33,294 nucleotides of DNA, from positions 1 to 33,294 of the forward strand of contig CAYZFD010000015.1 in the NCBI GenBank assembly GCA_964477735.1. The letters run 5' to 3'. Below the pieces are notes generated by a model, which did not search any database, was not told the DNA's origin, and saw only the letters and a list, made by a program, of their open reading frames with translations. Both the position numbers and the translations under genes were made by a program. Positions 16,781-25,253 of the stretch are shown here, in pieces (positions within the stretch are counted from its first letter, which is position 1; every line of letters starts with the position of its first letter). Source of the stretch: CAYZFD01 sp964477735. Lineage in GTDB: Bacteria > Bacteroidota > Bacteroidia > Flavobacteriales > Flavobacteriaceae.

Positions 16781-18161
16781 ATATAAAGACCTTATTGAAC
16801 AGACTTTTGATTTCCCGCAAGATGAATTTGAGTTAGTAGGAGATCAGCTTAAAATTCATGGGCTCGACCTCATGCAGCTCGTGGAGGAATATGGAACACC
16901 ATTGCGGTTTAGTTATTTGCCCATAATTGGTAAGCAAATTGAAAAATGCCGCACTTGGTTTCATCAGGCTTTTCAAGAAAATAGCTATGAAGGTCGTTAT
17001 CAATATTGCTATTGCACAAAAAGCTCTCATTTTAGTTTTGTTCTTGAAAGGTGTGCAGCCCACCAGGCCAATATTGAAACCTCCTCGGCTTTCGACATTG
17101 ATATTGTCATTTCTCTTTTTGAGAAAGGAAAAATCAAAAACGATATTTTTGTACTCTGTAACGGTTATAAAACAGAAACCTACATTAAAAAAATTGCAGA
17201 GCTAGTTGCTTTAGGTTTTAAAAACATAGTGCCTATCATCGACAATTTTGATGAATATGAACTGTTAGATCAATATATCGATGCCCCTTTGCAAATAGGC
17301 ATTCGCATTGCATCGGAAGAAGATCCAAAGTTCGAATTCTATACCTCTCGCTTGGGAATTGGTTATAAAGATGTCTTGCCTTTTTGGATTTGGAACATCA
17401 AAAATAGCAAGAAATTTAGCCTTTCTATGCTCCACTTTTTCGTCAACACTGGCATTCGTGATAATGCCTACTATTGGAACGAATTGGCCAAGTTCATAAC
17501 CGTTTACACAGATTTGTGCAAAAAAGGAGCCCAAATTAAATACCTTAACATTGGAGGAGGATTTCCAGTAAAAAATTCATTGGCGTTTAGCTTTGATTAT
17601 CAATATATGTTAAGTGAGATTGTGGCACAAATTAAATCTGGTGCTGAGGCTGTCAATGTACCGCACCCAGACATTTTCACTGAATTTGGATCGTTTACAG
17701 TTGCCGAGGCAGGCGGCATGATTTTTTCTATTCTTGATCAGAAAAAACAAAATGATAGGGAACGCTGGAACATGATTAATGGGTCTTTCATGACTGCATT
17801 GCCCGACTCTTGGGCGATCAACAAACGTTTCATTATGTTGCCCATTAACCGATGGCAAGACGAGTATGAACGTGTTTTCTTAGGCGGTTTAACTTGTGAT
17901 AGTGATGATTATTACAACTCAGAGCAACACGTAAACGCCATTTATTTGCCTAAATTTTCAAAACAAAAACCGCTTTATGTAGGCTTTTTTAATTGTGGTG
18001 CCTACCAAGAAGCCATTTCAGGATATGGGGGCATCAAACATTGTTTAATTCCCGCTCCCAAACACATATTGATCGATCATGACGAAAACGGACAGGTCGT
18101 TACCAAGTTATTTAAACAAGAGCAGTCGAGTAAGGACATGCTACAAATTTTAGGATATTGA
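16770..18161 (+). CDS. speA: arginine decarboxylase (fold-III, biosynthetic)
   Basis: A 463-aa PLP decarboxylase of the alanine-racemase-fold Orn/DAP/Arg group, making agmatine from arginine. The PLP lysine is K84 in YCYCTKSSH. The phosphate-binding loop is GGGFP (262-266). The active-site cysteine/aspartate motif from the partner subunit is CDSDD (376-380), followed by NCGAYQ (408-413). The start at 16770 is chosen because the protein then begins MKNKYKDLIEQTF. The longer frame would overlap the upstream gene more and adds an unlikely N-terminus. Arginine rather than ornithine or DAP specificity is inferred from the agmatinase gene next door (1-bp overlap at 18161). It is shorter than the E. 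coli SpeA type, as in Bacteroidota. Confidence 0.88.
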   Translation: MKNKYKDLIEQTFDFPQDEFELVGDQLKIHGLDLMQLVEEYGTPLRFSYLPIIGKQIEKCRTWFHQAFQENSYEGRYQYCYCTKSSHFSFVLERCAAHQANIETSSAFDIDIVISLFEKGKIKNDIFVLCNGYKTETYIKKIAELVALGFKNIVPIIDNFDEYELLDQYIDAPLQIGIRIASEEDPKFEFYTSRLGIGYKDVLPFWIWNIKNSKKFSLSMLHFFVNTGIRDNAYYWNELAKFITVYTDLCKKGAQIKYLNIGGGFPVKNSLAFSFDYQYMLSEIVAQIKSGAEAVNVPHPDIFTEFGSFTVAEAGGMIFSILDQKKQNDRERWNMINGSFMTALPDSWAINKRFIMLPINRWQDEYERVFLGGLTCDSDDYYNSEQHVNAIYLPKFSKQKPLYVGFFNCGAYQEAISGYGGIKHCLIPAPKHILIDHDENGQVVTKLFKQEQSSKDMLQILGY

Positions 18162-19009
18162 TGCGAACTTTTGCTGGAATTCCCAAAGAATTTTCTGCCT
18201 ACAACAACGCCAAAGTGGTGATTTTGCCTGTTCCATATGACGGCACAAGCACTTATGGAAAAGGAGCCGACAAGGGGCCTGAGGCCTTGCTTGATGCGGC
18301 AGAGAATATGGAGTTGTTTGACATAGAAACTCAATCAGAAGTTTATAAGAATGGAATTTTTTTAGCGCCCCCTGTATTGGAAAATCGCTCCCCTGAGCAA
18401 ATGGCTAAAACCGTTGAAGAAACTGTCAAAAATCATCTTCAACATCAAAAGTTTGTGGGAATGATTGGCGGTGAACACTCTGTTAGCATTGGAGCTATCA
18501 ATGCGTTTCAAGACGAGTACAATAACCTGTCTGTACTTCAAATTGATGCACATTCTGATTTAAGACCCTCCTATAACGGCACTCCCTTTAATCATGCCTG
18601 CGCCATGCACCATGCTTCAAAAACTTGTAATCTTGTTCAGGTGGGGATTCGAAGTATGGATACTGTAGAACTTCCATTTCTAAAAAAGGATAAATTATTT
18701 ACTTCCTATCGAATTCGTTCAGAAGCAAATTGGATGGATGATGTTGTGAGCCAATTGGGCAAACAAGTTTACATTACGATTGATTTGGATGCTTTTGATC
18801 CTGCTATCATGCCTGCCACTGGCACCCCAGAACCAGGCGGTTTATTATGGAATGAATCCCTAGATTTGCTAAAAAAAGTTTTCCAAAACCACGAAGTAGT
18901 GGGCTTTGATATTGTTGAATTGGCACCAATTAATGGCTTTTCGGCACCCGATTTTATGGCAGCCAAATTGCTATACAAAATACTTTCATATAAATTCCAT
19001 TTGTCATGA
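18161..19009 (+). CDS. speB: agmatinase (ureohydrolase family)
   Basis: A 282-aa ureohydrolase that cleaves agmatine to putrescine and urea. The binuclear manganese ligands are all present: H106 (GGEHS), D129, H131 and D133 (DAHSD), D208 and D210 (DLDAFDP). The start is ATG 18161, which overlaps the decarboxylase TGA. The gene end overlaps the next start (ATGA at 19006-19009). Arginase or guanidinobutyrase is possible by family, but the upstream decarboxylase makes agmatinase the best call. Confidence 0.92.
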   Translation: MRTFAGIPKEFSAYNNAKVVILPVPYDGTSTYGKGADKGPEALLDAAENMELFDIETQSEVYKNGIFLAPPVLENRSPEQMAKTVEETVKNHLQHQKFVGMIGGEHSVSIGAINAFQDEYNNLSVLQIDAHSDLRPSYNGTPFNHACAMHHASKTCNLVQVGIRSMDTVELPFLKKDKLFTSYRIRSEANWMDDVVSQLGKQVYITIDLDAFDPAIMPATGTPEPGGLLWNESLDLLKKVFQNHEVVGFDIVELAPINGFSAPDFMAAKLLYKILSYKFHLS

Positions 19010-19977
19010 GTCAACCCATTCGAAATTTTATAGAAAAAAACTACCTTCATTTTAATGCAGCGGCTTTGGTTGATGCAGCAAAGGCCTATGAAAATCATCT
19101 AGCTGAAGGTAAAAAAATGTTAATTTCTCTAGCGGGTGCCATGAGTACGGCTGAGCTTGGAATTTCCTTGGCCGAAATGATTCGTCAAGACAAAGTGCAT
19201 ATGATTTCTTGTACTGGTGCCAACCTAGAGGAAGATTTAATGAATTTGGTGGCTCACAACTCCTATAGACGCGTGCCCAATTACAGAGATTTAAGTCCTC
19301 AAGACGAGTGGGATTTGTTAGAAGGAGGTCTTAACCGAGTTACGGACACTTGCATTCCTGAAGAGGAAGCTTTTAGACGACTTCAGAAGCATGTTTATAA
19401 GGCGTGGCAATCTGCTGAACTTTCAGGGAAACGCTATTTCCCTCATGAATATATGTATCAAATTTTGCTTTCCGGTGAATTGGAGCAATACTATGAAATC
19501 GATCCTAAAAATTCTTGGATGTTGGCTGCTGCCGAAAAGAATTTACCCATTGTTGTACCAGGTTGGGAAGATTCTACTTTGGGCAATATTTTTGCCTCTT
19601 ATTGCATCAAAGGTGACCTAAGTCCCAGCACCGTAAAGTCTGGAATTGAATACATGATGTGGTTGGCCAACTATTACACAGCTACTGCTGGAAATGAGGG
19701 TATTGGCTTTTTTCAAATAGGAGGGGGGATTGCTGGAGATTTCCCAATTTGTGTAGTTCCAATGTTATATCAAGATTTAGAACGAACAGACACGCCTTTT
19801 TGGAGCTATTTTTGTCAAATATCAGATTCTACAACGAGTTATGGTTCCTATTCGGGTGCCGTTCCAAACGAGAAAATCACATGGGGAAAGCTAGATATCA
19901 AAACCCCAAAGTTCATCATCGAGTCTGACGCAACAATTGTGGCCCCTTTAATATTTGCCTATTTGTTAAATCAATAG
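19006..19977 (+). CDS. deoxyhypusine-synthase-like protein without the catalytic lysine
   Basis: A 323-aa protein with the NAD-dependent DHS fold. LISLAGAMSTAELG (39-52), the VVPGWEDSTLGNIF segment (183-196), IGGGIAGDFP (238-247) and a WGKL motif (293-296) align with eukaryotic and archaeal DHS. In true DHS the glycine triplet is followed three residues later by the lysine that forms the imine with the aminobutyl group (GGGVVK, K329 in human). Here that position is G244 (GGGIAG), so the usual chemistry is missing. Bacteria also lack eIF5A. As the last gene of the ADC-agmatinase operon it most likely acts on putrescine or agmatine, but the reaction is unknown. It ends flush against the convergent dnaN stop codon. 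Confidence 0.85.
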   Translation: MSQPIRNFIEKNYLHFNAAALVDAAKAYENHLAEGKKMLISLAGAMSTAELGISLAEMIRQDKVHMISCTGANLEEDLMNLVAHNSYRRVPNYRDLSPQDEWDLLEGGLNRVTDTCIPEEEAFRRLQKHVYKAWQSAELSGKRYFPHEYMYQILLSGELEQYYEIDPKNSWMLAAAEKNLPIVVPGWEDSTLGNIFASYCIKGDLSPSTVKSGIEYMMWLANYYTATAGNEGIGFFQIGGGIAGDFPICVVPMLYQDLERTDTPFWSYFCQISDSTTSYGSYSGAVPNEKITWGKLDIKTPKFIIESDATIVAPLIFAYLLNQ

Positions 19978-21096
19978 TTAGTTGCTGAGCATCACAGGCA
20001 TCACCAGCATTGTGATTTGCTCACCTTCATCTAGACCATCTGTTGGAGTGAGAATCCCAGCTCTGTTGGGTAGCGACATGGCCAATTGAACTTCGCTGGC
20101 ATCTAGGTTAGATAGCATTTCTGCCAAGAATCTCGCATTAAATCCAATTTGAATATCATCGCCTTGGTAATCACAATTTAAACGTTCTTCGGCCTTGTTG
20201 CTATAATCGATGTCTTCGGCTGAGATGGTCATTTGTGCTCCAGCCATTTTTAGGCGGATTTGATGAGTGGTTTTATTGGAAAATATACTTACCCTTTTCA
20301 CTGAACTGGAAAATAAATTTCGATCAATGGTCAATAGGTTAGGGTTGTCTTTAGGAATAACGGCTTCAAAGTTGGGGTATTTGCCCTCAATCAATCGAGA
20401 AACCAAGGTCACATCATCGAAAGAGAAACGTACATTGGTGCCGTTATATTCGACTTTAACATCAGTTTCACTGCCAGCTAAGATGCTTTTGAGAAGATTG
20501 AGCGGCTTTTTTGGGGTGATGAATTCTGCAACGGCATTCGATGAAATGTCTTTGCGCTCATATTTCACAAGTTTATGCGCGTCGGTAGCCACAAAGGTGA
20601 GACCTTCTTCCGAAAATTGAAAAAAGACACCACTCATTACTGGTCTAAGATCATCATTCCCAGAAGCAAAAATGGTTTTGCTGATGGCTGTTGCGAGAAC
20701 ATCTCCCATTACATGAATAGATTGCGCATCTGTTAGCTCCACAGTCTTAGGAAAGTTTTCGCCTTCGGCATAGGCCAGGGCATATTTTCCATGATTTGAG
20801 CTAATTTCAACAGTGTTGTTGTCTTCAATAGTGAATGTGAGGGGTTGCTCGGGAAAAGTTTTAAGCGTATCAAGAAGCAATCGTGCAGGAACAGCAATAC
20901 TCCCTTCACTATCAGTTTCTATAGATAATTTGGATACCATTGTAGATTCTAAATCTGAGGCAGTGACCGTGAGCACACTATCCGATACTTCAAAAAGAAA
21001 ATGGTCGAGAATGGGCAGGGTGTTGTTTGTGTTTATAACACCGCTAAGCATTTGAAGCTGTTTTTGAAGTACACCGCTTGATACAATAAATTTCAT
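19978..21096 (-). CDS. dnaN: DNA polymerase III beta subunit (sliding clamp)
   Basis: A 372-aa protein of typical clamp length. The N-terminus (MKFIVSSGVLQKQLQMLSGV) and three similar domains of about 120 residues are recognisable, for example TLPILDHFLFEV, DDLRPVMSGVFF and RLIEGKYPNFEAVIP. The C-terminal end is VMPVMLSN. It encircles DNA and tethers polymerase III and other enzymes. It is not next to dnaA or recF in this window. Convergent with the DHS-like gene with no gap. Confidence 0.97.
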   Translation of the reverse strand: MKFIVSSGVLQKQLQMLSGVINTNNTLPILDHFLFEVSDSVLTVTASDLESTMVSKLSIETDSEGSIAVPARLLLDTLKTFPEQPLTFTIEDNNTVEISSNHGKYALAYAEGENFPKTVELTDAQSIHVMGDVLATAISKTIFASGNDDLRPVMSGVFFQFSEEGLTFVATDAHKLVKYERKDISSNAVAEFITPKKPLNLLKSILAGSETDVKVEYNGTNVRFSFDDVTLVSRLIEGKYPNFEAVIPKDNPNLLTIDRNLFSSSVKRVSIFSNKTTHQIRLKMAGAQMTISAEDIDYSNKAEERLNCDYQGDDIQIGFNARFLAEMLSNLDASEVQLAMSLPNRAGILTPTDGLDEGEQITMLVMPVMLSN

Positions 21097-21121
21097 TTGG
21101 AGAATAATATTTTATACCTAA

Positions 21122-21156
21122 CAAATATATTGCAAAGTGAGGATTTTATGAAACAA
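21122..21156 (-). promoter_or_regulatory. candidate dnaN promoter
   Basis: On the minus strand TATATTTG (21129-21122) matches TAnnTTTG and lies 25 bp before the dnaN ATG. A TTG at 21156-21154 lies 24 bp upstream, one base beyond the usual range for Flavobacterium promoters. Confidence 0.45.
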
Positions 21157-21188
21157 ACTTATCAACAAAGTCAGGTAAAGGTTAAAAG

Positions 21189-22022
21189 CTAGGCCCCAAA
21201 AAATACCGTAACCGAATCTCTGTAGTGAAGTCCAAACAAACTGCTTGCGCCTCCCGAAGTTTTAGGATTGCTTTTATATACACTCAATTCTAGGTAACCC
21301 CCACTATTGAAAAGAGCAATTTGTTTGCCATCCTCCTCTCTATGTGATTTTTCAATGTCAAACCGAATGGCATCGGCATAATTTTCGTAAATTTTATCGA
21401 ATCTATGGTTTCGTGCCTGAACATGAAATGCTCTTGCCTTGCCCACCTCATCAAACATTCGTTTTGTGATGTTGGTGACCACATTACCATAGTTGTCCAC
21501 ATACAGCACAGCACCCCTAATTTCGTTTCCTTTTGGACTCACTGTAGGAAGTAGCTGAGTGAGAACTTTTAATGATTTGAATGGTGTGCCCAAAAGATCT
21601 ATAGATCCCCCTCTTGCCAAATGGGCAGCAGCCTTTACAAAAACCGAAGCCACAGCAAATTTATGGTCGTCTGTGTCGTTGAGTTTAATCTCAATTACCT
21701 TCTCAGGTTTAAATTTATGGGTGATTAAAGAAACCAGTCCGTTATTGGCACAAATAAAATAGTGGCCATTCATAAAAACAGCCAAATGTTGATTTTCGGG
21801 AGTTTTTTCAGCATCAACTCCAATAATATGGATGGTTCCTTGTGGAAAAAAAGGGTAAGCATTTTCGATGATGTAGGCACATTCTGCAATGTTGAAAGGC
21901 GCAACGTCGTGACTGATATCGACTAAGGTTGCTTGTTCGAGTTCTTGCATCATTGCACCCTTCACGGCCGAGACAAAGTAATCTTTGTTTCCGAAATCTG
22001 AAGTAAATGTTATGATGGCCAT
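21189..22022 (-). CDS. SAM hydroxide adenosyltransferase (DUF62 family)
   Basis: A 277-aa protein of the DUF62/fluorinase-chlorinase superfamily. Family motifs are TSDFGNKDYFVSAVKG (7-22), LVDISHDVAPFNI (37-49) and the D-N-Y-G-N segment VDNYGNVVTNI. Most family members hydrolyse S-adenosylmethionine to adenosine and methionine with water. Halogenation is restricted to a few actinobacterial enzymes, so chlorinase/fluorinase activity is not expected. Divergent from phoH and 92 bp upstream of dnaN. Confidence 0.9.
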   Translation of the reverse strand: MAIITFTSDFGNKDYFVSAVKGAMMQELEQATLVDISHDVAPFNIAECAYIIENAYPFFPQGTIHIIGVDAEKTPENQHLAVFMNGHYFICANNGLVSLITHKFKPEKVIEIKLNDTDDHKFAVASVFVKAAAHLARGGSIDLLGTPFKSLKVLTQLLPTVSPKGNEIRGAVLYVDNYGNVVTNITKRMFDEVGKARAFHVQARNHRFDKIYENYADAIRFDIEKSHREEDGKQIALFNSGGYLELSVYKSNPKTSGGASSLFGLHYRDSVTVFFGA

Positions 22023-22039
22023 AAAAACCCCTTTTTAAT

Positions 22040-22071
22040 TTGTGTTTTAGAAAAACAAAAACGTAAATTTG
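22040..22071 (+). promoter_or_regulatory. candidate phoH-purC promoter
   Basis: TTG (22040-22042), 21-bp spacer, TAAATTTG (22064-22071). Spacing and both elements fit the Flavobacterium -33/-7 consensus. The start codon is about 45 bp after the expected transcription start. On the other strand TAACTTTG (22083-22076) could serve the DUF62 gene. Confidence 0.6.
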
Positions 22072-22122
22072 TTTACAAAGTTATCAAAAAAGAAAGCGAA
22101 TCATTTAAACTATTTTTAGTTC

Positions 22123-23076
22123 TTGAACGAAATTAATATTGAACTTACTGAAGTGAATCCAAGCGATTTTTTTGGATCCAAAAACAGTACGCTAAACAGC
22201 CTCAAAAAACACTTTCCAAAACTTAAAATCGTGGCCAGAGGAAGCACCATTAAAGTCTTTGGAGAGTCTAAGCTATTAGAAGAATTCGAGTCCAAAATTG
22301 ACCAGTTGGTGATTTATTTTGGAAAACACAACACGATTGAGCCCAAGGTGCTTCAGCAAATATTGGAAAACCGAGGTGAATTAGACAATCTCTTTGAAGC
22401 TGACGACAGTCAACTCATCTTGCACGGAGTTGGCGGAAAAAAAATATTGGCCAAAACAGTCAATCAACAAGCTTTGGTTGATGCGGTCCAAAAAAACGAC
22501 ATGGTCTTTGCTATTGGCCCTGCTGGAACTGGAAAAACCTATACCAGTGTAGCCATGGCTGTAAAGGCGCTAAAATCAAAGCAGGTGAAGCGCATCATTC
22601 TCACCAGGCCTGCTGTAGAAGCTGGAGAGAATTTAGGCTTTTTGCCTGGGGATTTAAAAGAAAAATTAGATCCATACATGCAGCCTCTATACGACGCCCT
22701 GAGAGATATGATTCCTGCCGAAAAATTGGCTTATTTTTTAGATCATGGCATTATTCAAATTGCACCGATGGCTTTTATGAGAGGTCGCACCCTCGATCAT
22801 GCGTTTGTCATCTTGGATGAAGCACAAAATGCCACCCATGGGCAAATGAAAATGTTTTTAACTCGAATGGGCGCCAACGCAAAATTTATCATCACAGGCG
22901 ACCCAGGACAAATCGATCTGCCGCGTAGGGTTATTTCGGGTCTTAAAGAAGCCCTTTTGATTTTAAATGACATCACTGGTATTGGAATAATATATTTAGA
23001 CAACAGAGACGTGATTCGCCATCAGCTAGTGAGTCGTGTTATTAACGCTTATAAAAAAACTGAACACCACAACTAA
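22123..23076 (+). CDS. PhoH-like ATPase
   Basis: A 317-aa protein with an N-terminal KH-like region (about 1-100) and a PhoH P-loop ATPase domain. Walker A is GPAGTGKT (132-139) and Walker B is FVILDE (228-233), followed by TGDPGQIDLP. PhoH proteins are linked to RNA metabolism, often near ybeY, and the exact activity is unsettled. The start is TTG at 22123. It gives the expected N-terminus MNEINIELTEVNP, and no in-frame ATG exists before the conserved region. The stop overlaps the purC start by one base. Confidence 0.93.
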   Translation: MNEINIELTEVNPSDFFGSKNSTLNSLKKHFPKLKIVARGSTIKVFGESKLLEEFESKIDQLVIYFGKHNTIEPKVLQQILENRGELDNLFEADDSQLILHGVGGKKILAKTVNQQALVDAVQKNDMVFAIGPAGTGKTYTSVAMAVKALKSKQVKRIILTRPAVEAGENLGFLPGDLKEKLDPYMQPLYDALRDMIPAEKLAYFLDHGIIQIAPMAFMRGRTLDHAFVILDEAQNATHGQMKMFLTRMGANAKFIITGDPGQIDLPRRVISGLKEALLILNDITGIGIIYLDNRDVIRHQLVSRVINAYKKTEHHN

Positions 23077-24035
23077 TGACAAATACACTCATGTCAACCG
23101 ATTTTCGATTTCCTAATCAAAAGTCAGTTTATAAAGGAAAGGTTCGAGAAGTTTATCAATTAAAAAACGATTTGCTTGTTATGGTGGCCACAGATAGGCT
23201 TTCTGCATTTGACGTCATTATGCCCAAAGGAATCCCTTATAAAGGTCAAATTCTAAATCAAATCGCCACCTATATGCTAGAAGCCACACGCGATATTGTT
23301 CCCAATTGGCTCATTGATAGTCCCGATCCCAGTGTGAGTGTTGGCCATGCTTGTGAGCCTCTTAAGGTGGAAATGGTGATTCGAGGATATTTATCTGGTC
23401 ATGCGGCTCGAGAATACAAATCGGGGAAACGGCTTTTGTGTGGGGTTGCAATGCCCGATGGCATGCAGGAAAATGACGCCTTCCCAACACCCATCATCAC
23501 CCCAACAACTAAAGCTGATCAAGGTTTGCACGACGAGGACATTTCTAAAGAAGACATATTAAAAAAAGGGTTAGTCTCTGAAGAAGATTATCATGTTTTA
23601 GAAAACTATACCAGAGCTTTGTTTCAGCGAGGTACTGCGATGGCTGCACAACAAGGACTGATTTTGGTGGACACCAAATATGAGTTTGGAAAAACAAAAT
23701 CTGGCGAAATTGTGCTCATTGATGAGATACATACCCCAGATTCTTCTCGTTATTTTTATGCCGAAGGCTATGCCACTCGGCAAAAAAACGGCACACCCCA
23801 AAAACAACTCTCTAAAGAATTCGTCAGGCAGTGGCTCATTGAGAATGGTTTTCAAGGCAAAGAGGGACAAAACATCCCAGAAATGTCTGAGGCCTATATT
23901 CAATCAGTTTCAGATCGTTATGTTGAACTTTATGAAAATATTACAGGGAAAAAGTTCATTAAAGCTGACCTGTCAAACCTTCAAGATCGCATCGAAACCA
24001 ATGTGAACAAGTGGCTCTCAGAGCATACCAATTAA
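23076..24035 (+). CDS. purC: phosphoribosylaminoimidazole-succinocarboxamide synthase
   Basis: A 319-aa SAICAR synthase, the longer form common in Bacteroidota. It ligates aspartate to CAIR using ATP in purine synthesis. Motifs are YKGKVREVYQL, ATDRLSAFDVIMPKG, RGYLSGHAAREYKSG and LVDTKYEFG. ATG 23076 overlaps the phoH stop, and a second in-frame ATG (23091) is possible. The 3' end overlaps the convergent hydrolase gene by 18 bp. Confidence 0.96.
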   Translation: MTNTLMSTDFRFPNQKSVYKGKVREVYQLKNDLLVMVATDRLSAFDVIMPKGIPYKGQILNQIATYMLEATRDIVPNWLIDSPDPSVSVGHACEPLKVEMVIRGYLSGHAAREYKSGKRLLCGVAMPDGMQENDAFPTPIITPTTKADQGLHDEDISKEDILKKGLVSEEDYHVLENYTRALFQRGTAMAAQQGLILVDTKYEFGKTKSGEIVLIDEIHTPDSSRYFYAEGYATRQKNGTPQKQLSKEFVRQWLIENGFQGKEGQNIPEMSEAYIQSVSDRYVELYENITGKKFIKADLSNLQDRIETNVNKWLSEHTN

Positions 24036-25202
24036 CCATGTTGCGGTTTCTTTGAAATAGGGCTGTATTGCCGTGAAATGATCTTCACCCTCCAGAGGAT
24101 GTAAGCTAACATTTGTTGCACCAGCTTTTTTCATGTCTTCGACAGTGGTAGTGCTGTTTAAAGGCCATACAAAGTCATCTTTGGTTCCATAATAAAATCG
24201 TATTGGTGCTTTCGGAACCCACCCATTTAAATCATTCTTTTTAAGCGCATCTAAAAGTTTAGTGTCCGTTTCATCTAAAACGCCTTTAATGAAATCTTCT
24301 TTAAACAATTTTGAGGCTGTTTCTTTAATGCCCAACAAAGGAAATTGATTTGGATCGTTAATTTTTGATAGGGTTTGGTCATAGGGTGTTTTAACCATTG
24401 AACTCCAAGTTCTGTTAAGCTTGTAATATCGATTGTAGGCATCTAAAACCCATAAATAATATCCAGCAAAAGATAAGGTGTCAGAAGATTTTAAGATGGC
24501 TTTAGAAAATGCAGTTTTGTTGTAGGCACCTGCCCCAACACTAGAAGCTGTTACTTTAACATTGTTTTGTTCAAAATGTTTGTGCAAGGCCAGTGCAGCA
24601 GTAGCCCCTTCAGAATAACCTGTAATAAAAATCTTTGAATCCAACTTTTTGGTTGATGTGCTAAGCAATTCAAGAATAGCTTCTCTTAAATCGGCACTTG
24701 ATTTGGCGAGGTTTTCGGCATGTTCATAGGGGTGATGCACATCTTTACTTGCTCCATAACCAATATAATCTGGAATGGCTACCATTATGTTTAATGAAGC
24801 CGCAAGAGCCCCATAACTTAGAATAGCATCTGAGGGCGAAAAATCTGAAGGAGGTTTGCTGTTGGCTGCCAAGGTTCCATGATGTAAAAATAGAAGCGGC
24901 CATGTTGTCCCTTGGTTGGGTACCATTACGGCTGCAGACGCAACTACATCTGTTCCATCAGGGAGTTTAGTGCCGTATGTAAAGCGATATCCAAGCACAT
25001 GACCCAATGTTTTGGTAGGTTTCATACCAGTTAATTTTTCATAATAAACTGCATTGGTGAGCGCGTCATAGGTTTTAATAGGTTGGTATGATTTTAGAAA
25101 CTTAAAGTTTGTTTGGGGTTTTTCGGTGGATTTTGTTTCTTCTAAACAAGAAGTTGTGATGAACGCCAATAGCATGAGCGGAAGATACATGTAGGTTTTC
25201 AT
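24018..25202 (-). CDS. secreted lipoprotein alpha/beta hydrolase, secretory-lipase-like
   Basis: A 394-aa protein with signal peptide and lipobox (TTSC, Cys19), so anchored outside the cytoplasm. The catalytic triad is readable: S197 in GYSEGA, D343 in GTKDDFVWP, H375 in GEDHFTA. The HHGT segment (107-110) is a likely oxyanion region. Overall it resembles the secretory-lipase group of large alpha/beta hydrolases, acting on esters or triglycerides. It is 51 bp downstream of miaA in the same direction. Its 3' end overlaps purC by 18 bp. Confidence 0.85.
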   Translation of the reverse strand: MKTYMYLPLMLLAFITTSCLEETKSTEKPQTNFKFLKSYQPIKTYDALTNAVYYEKLTGMKPTKTLGHVLGYRFTYGTKLPDGTDVVASAAVMVPNQGTTWPLLFLHHGTLAANSKPPSDFSPSDAILSYGALAASLNIMVAIPDYIGYGASKDVHHPYEHAENLAKSSADLREAILELLSTSTKKLDSKIFITGYSEGATAALALHKHFEQNNVKVTASSVGAGAYNKTAFSKAILKSSDTLSFAGYYLWVLDAYNRYYKLNRTWSSMVKTPYDQTLSKINDPNQFPLLGIKETASKLFKEDFIKGVLDETDTKLLDALKKNDLNGWVPKAPIRFYYGTKDDFVWPLNSTTTVEDMKKAGATNVSLHPLEGEDHFTAIQPYFKETATWLIGML

Positions 25203-25253
25203 AGGATTTAGAGTTTATTGTGAACCAATAATTGGGCAAAAATTATACCACTT

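Noticed and set aside
21189..22022. SAM-dependent chlorinase/fluorinase
   Set aside because: Family-name annotation only. The great majority of DUF62 proteins are SAM hydrolases, and nothing here suggests halogen biosynthesis.
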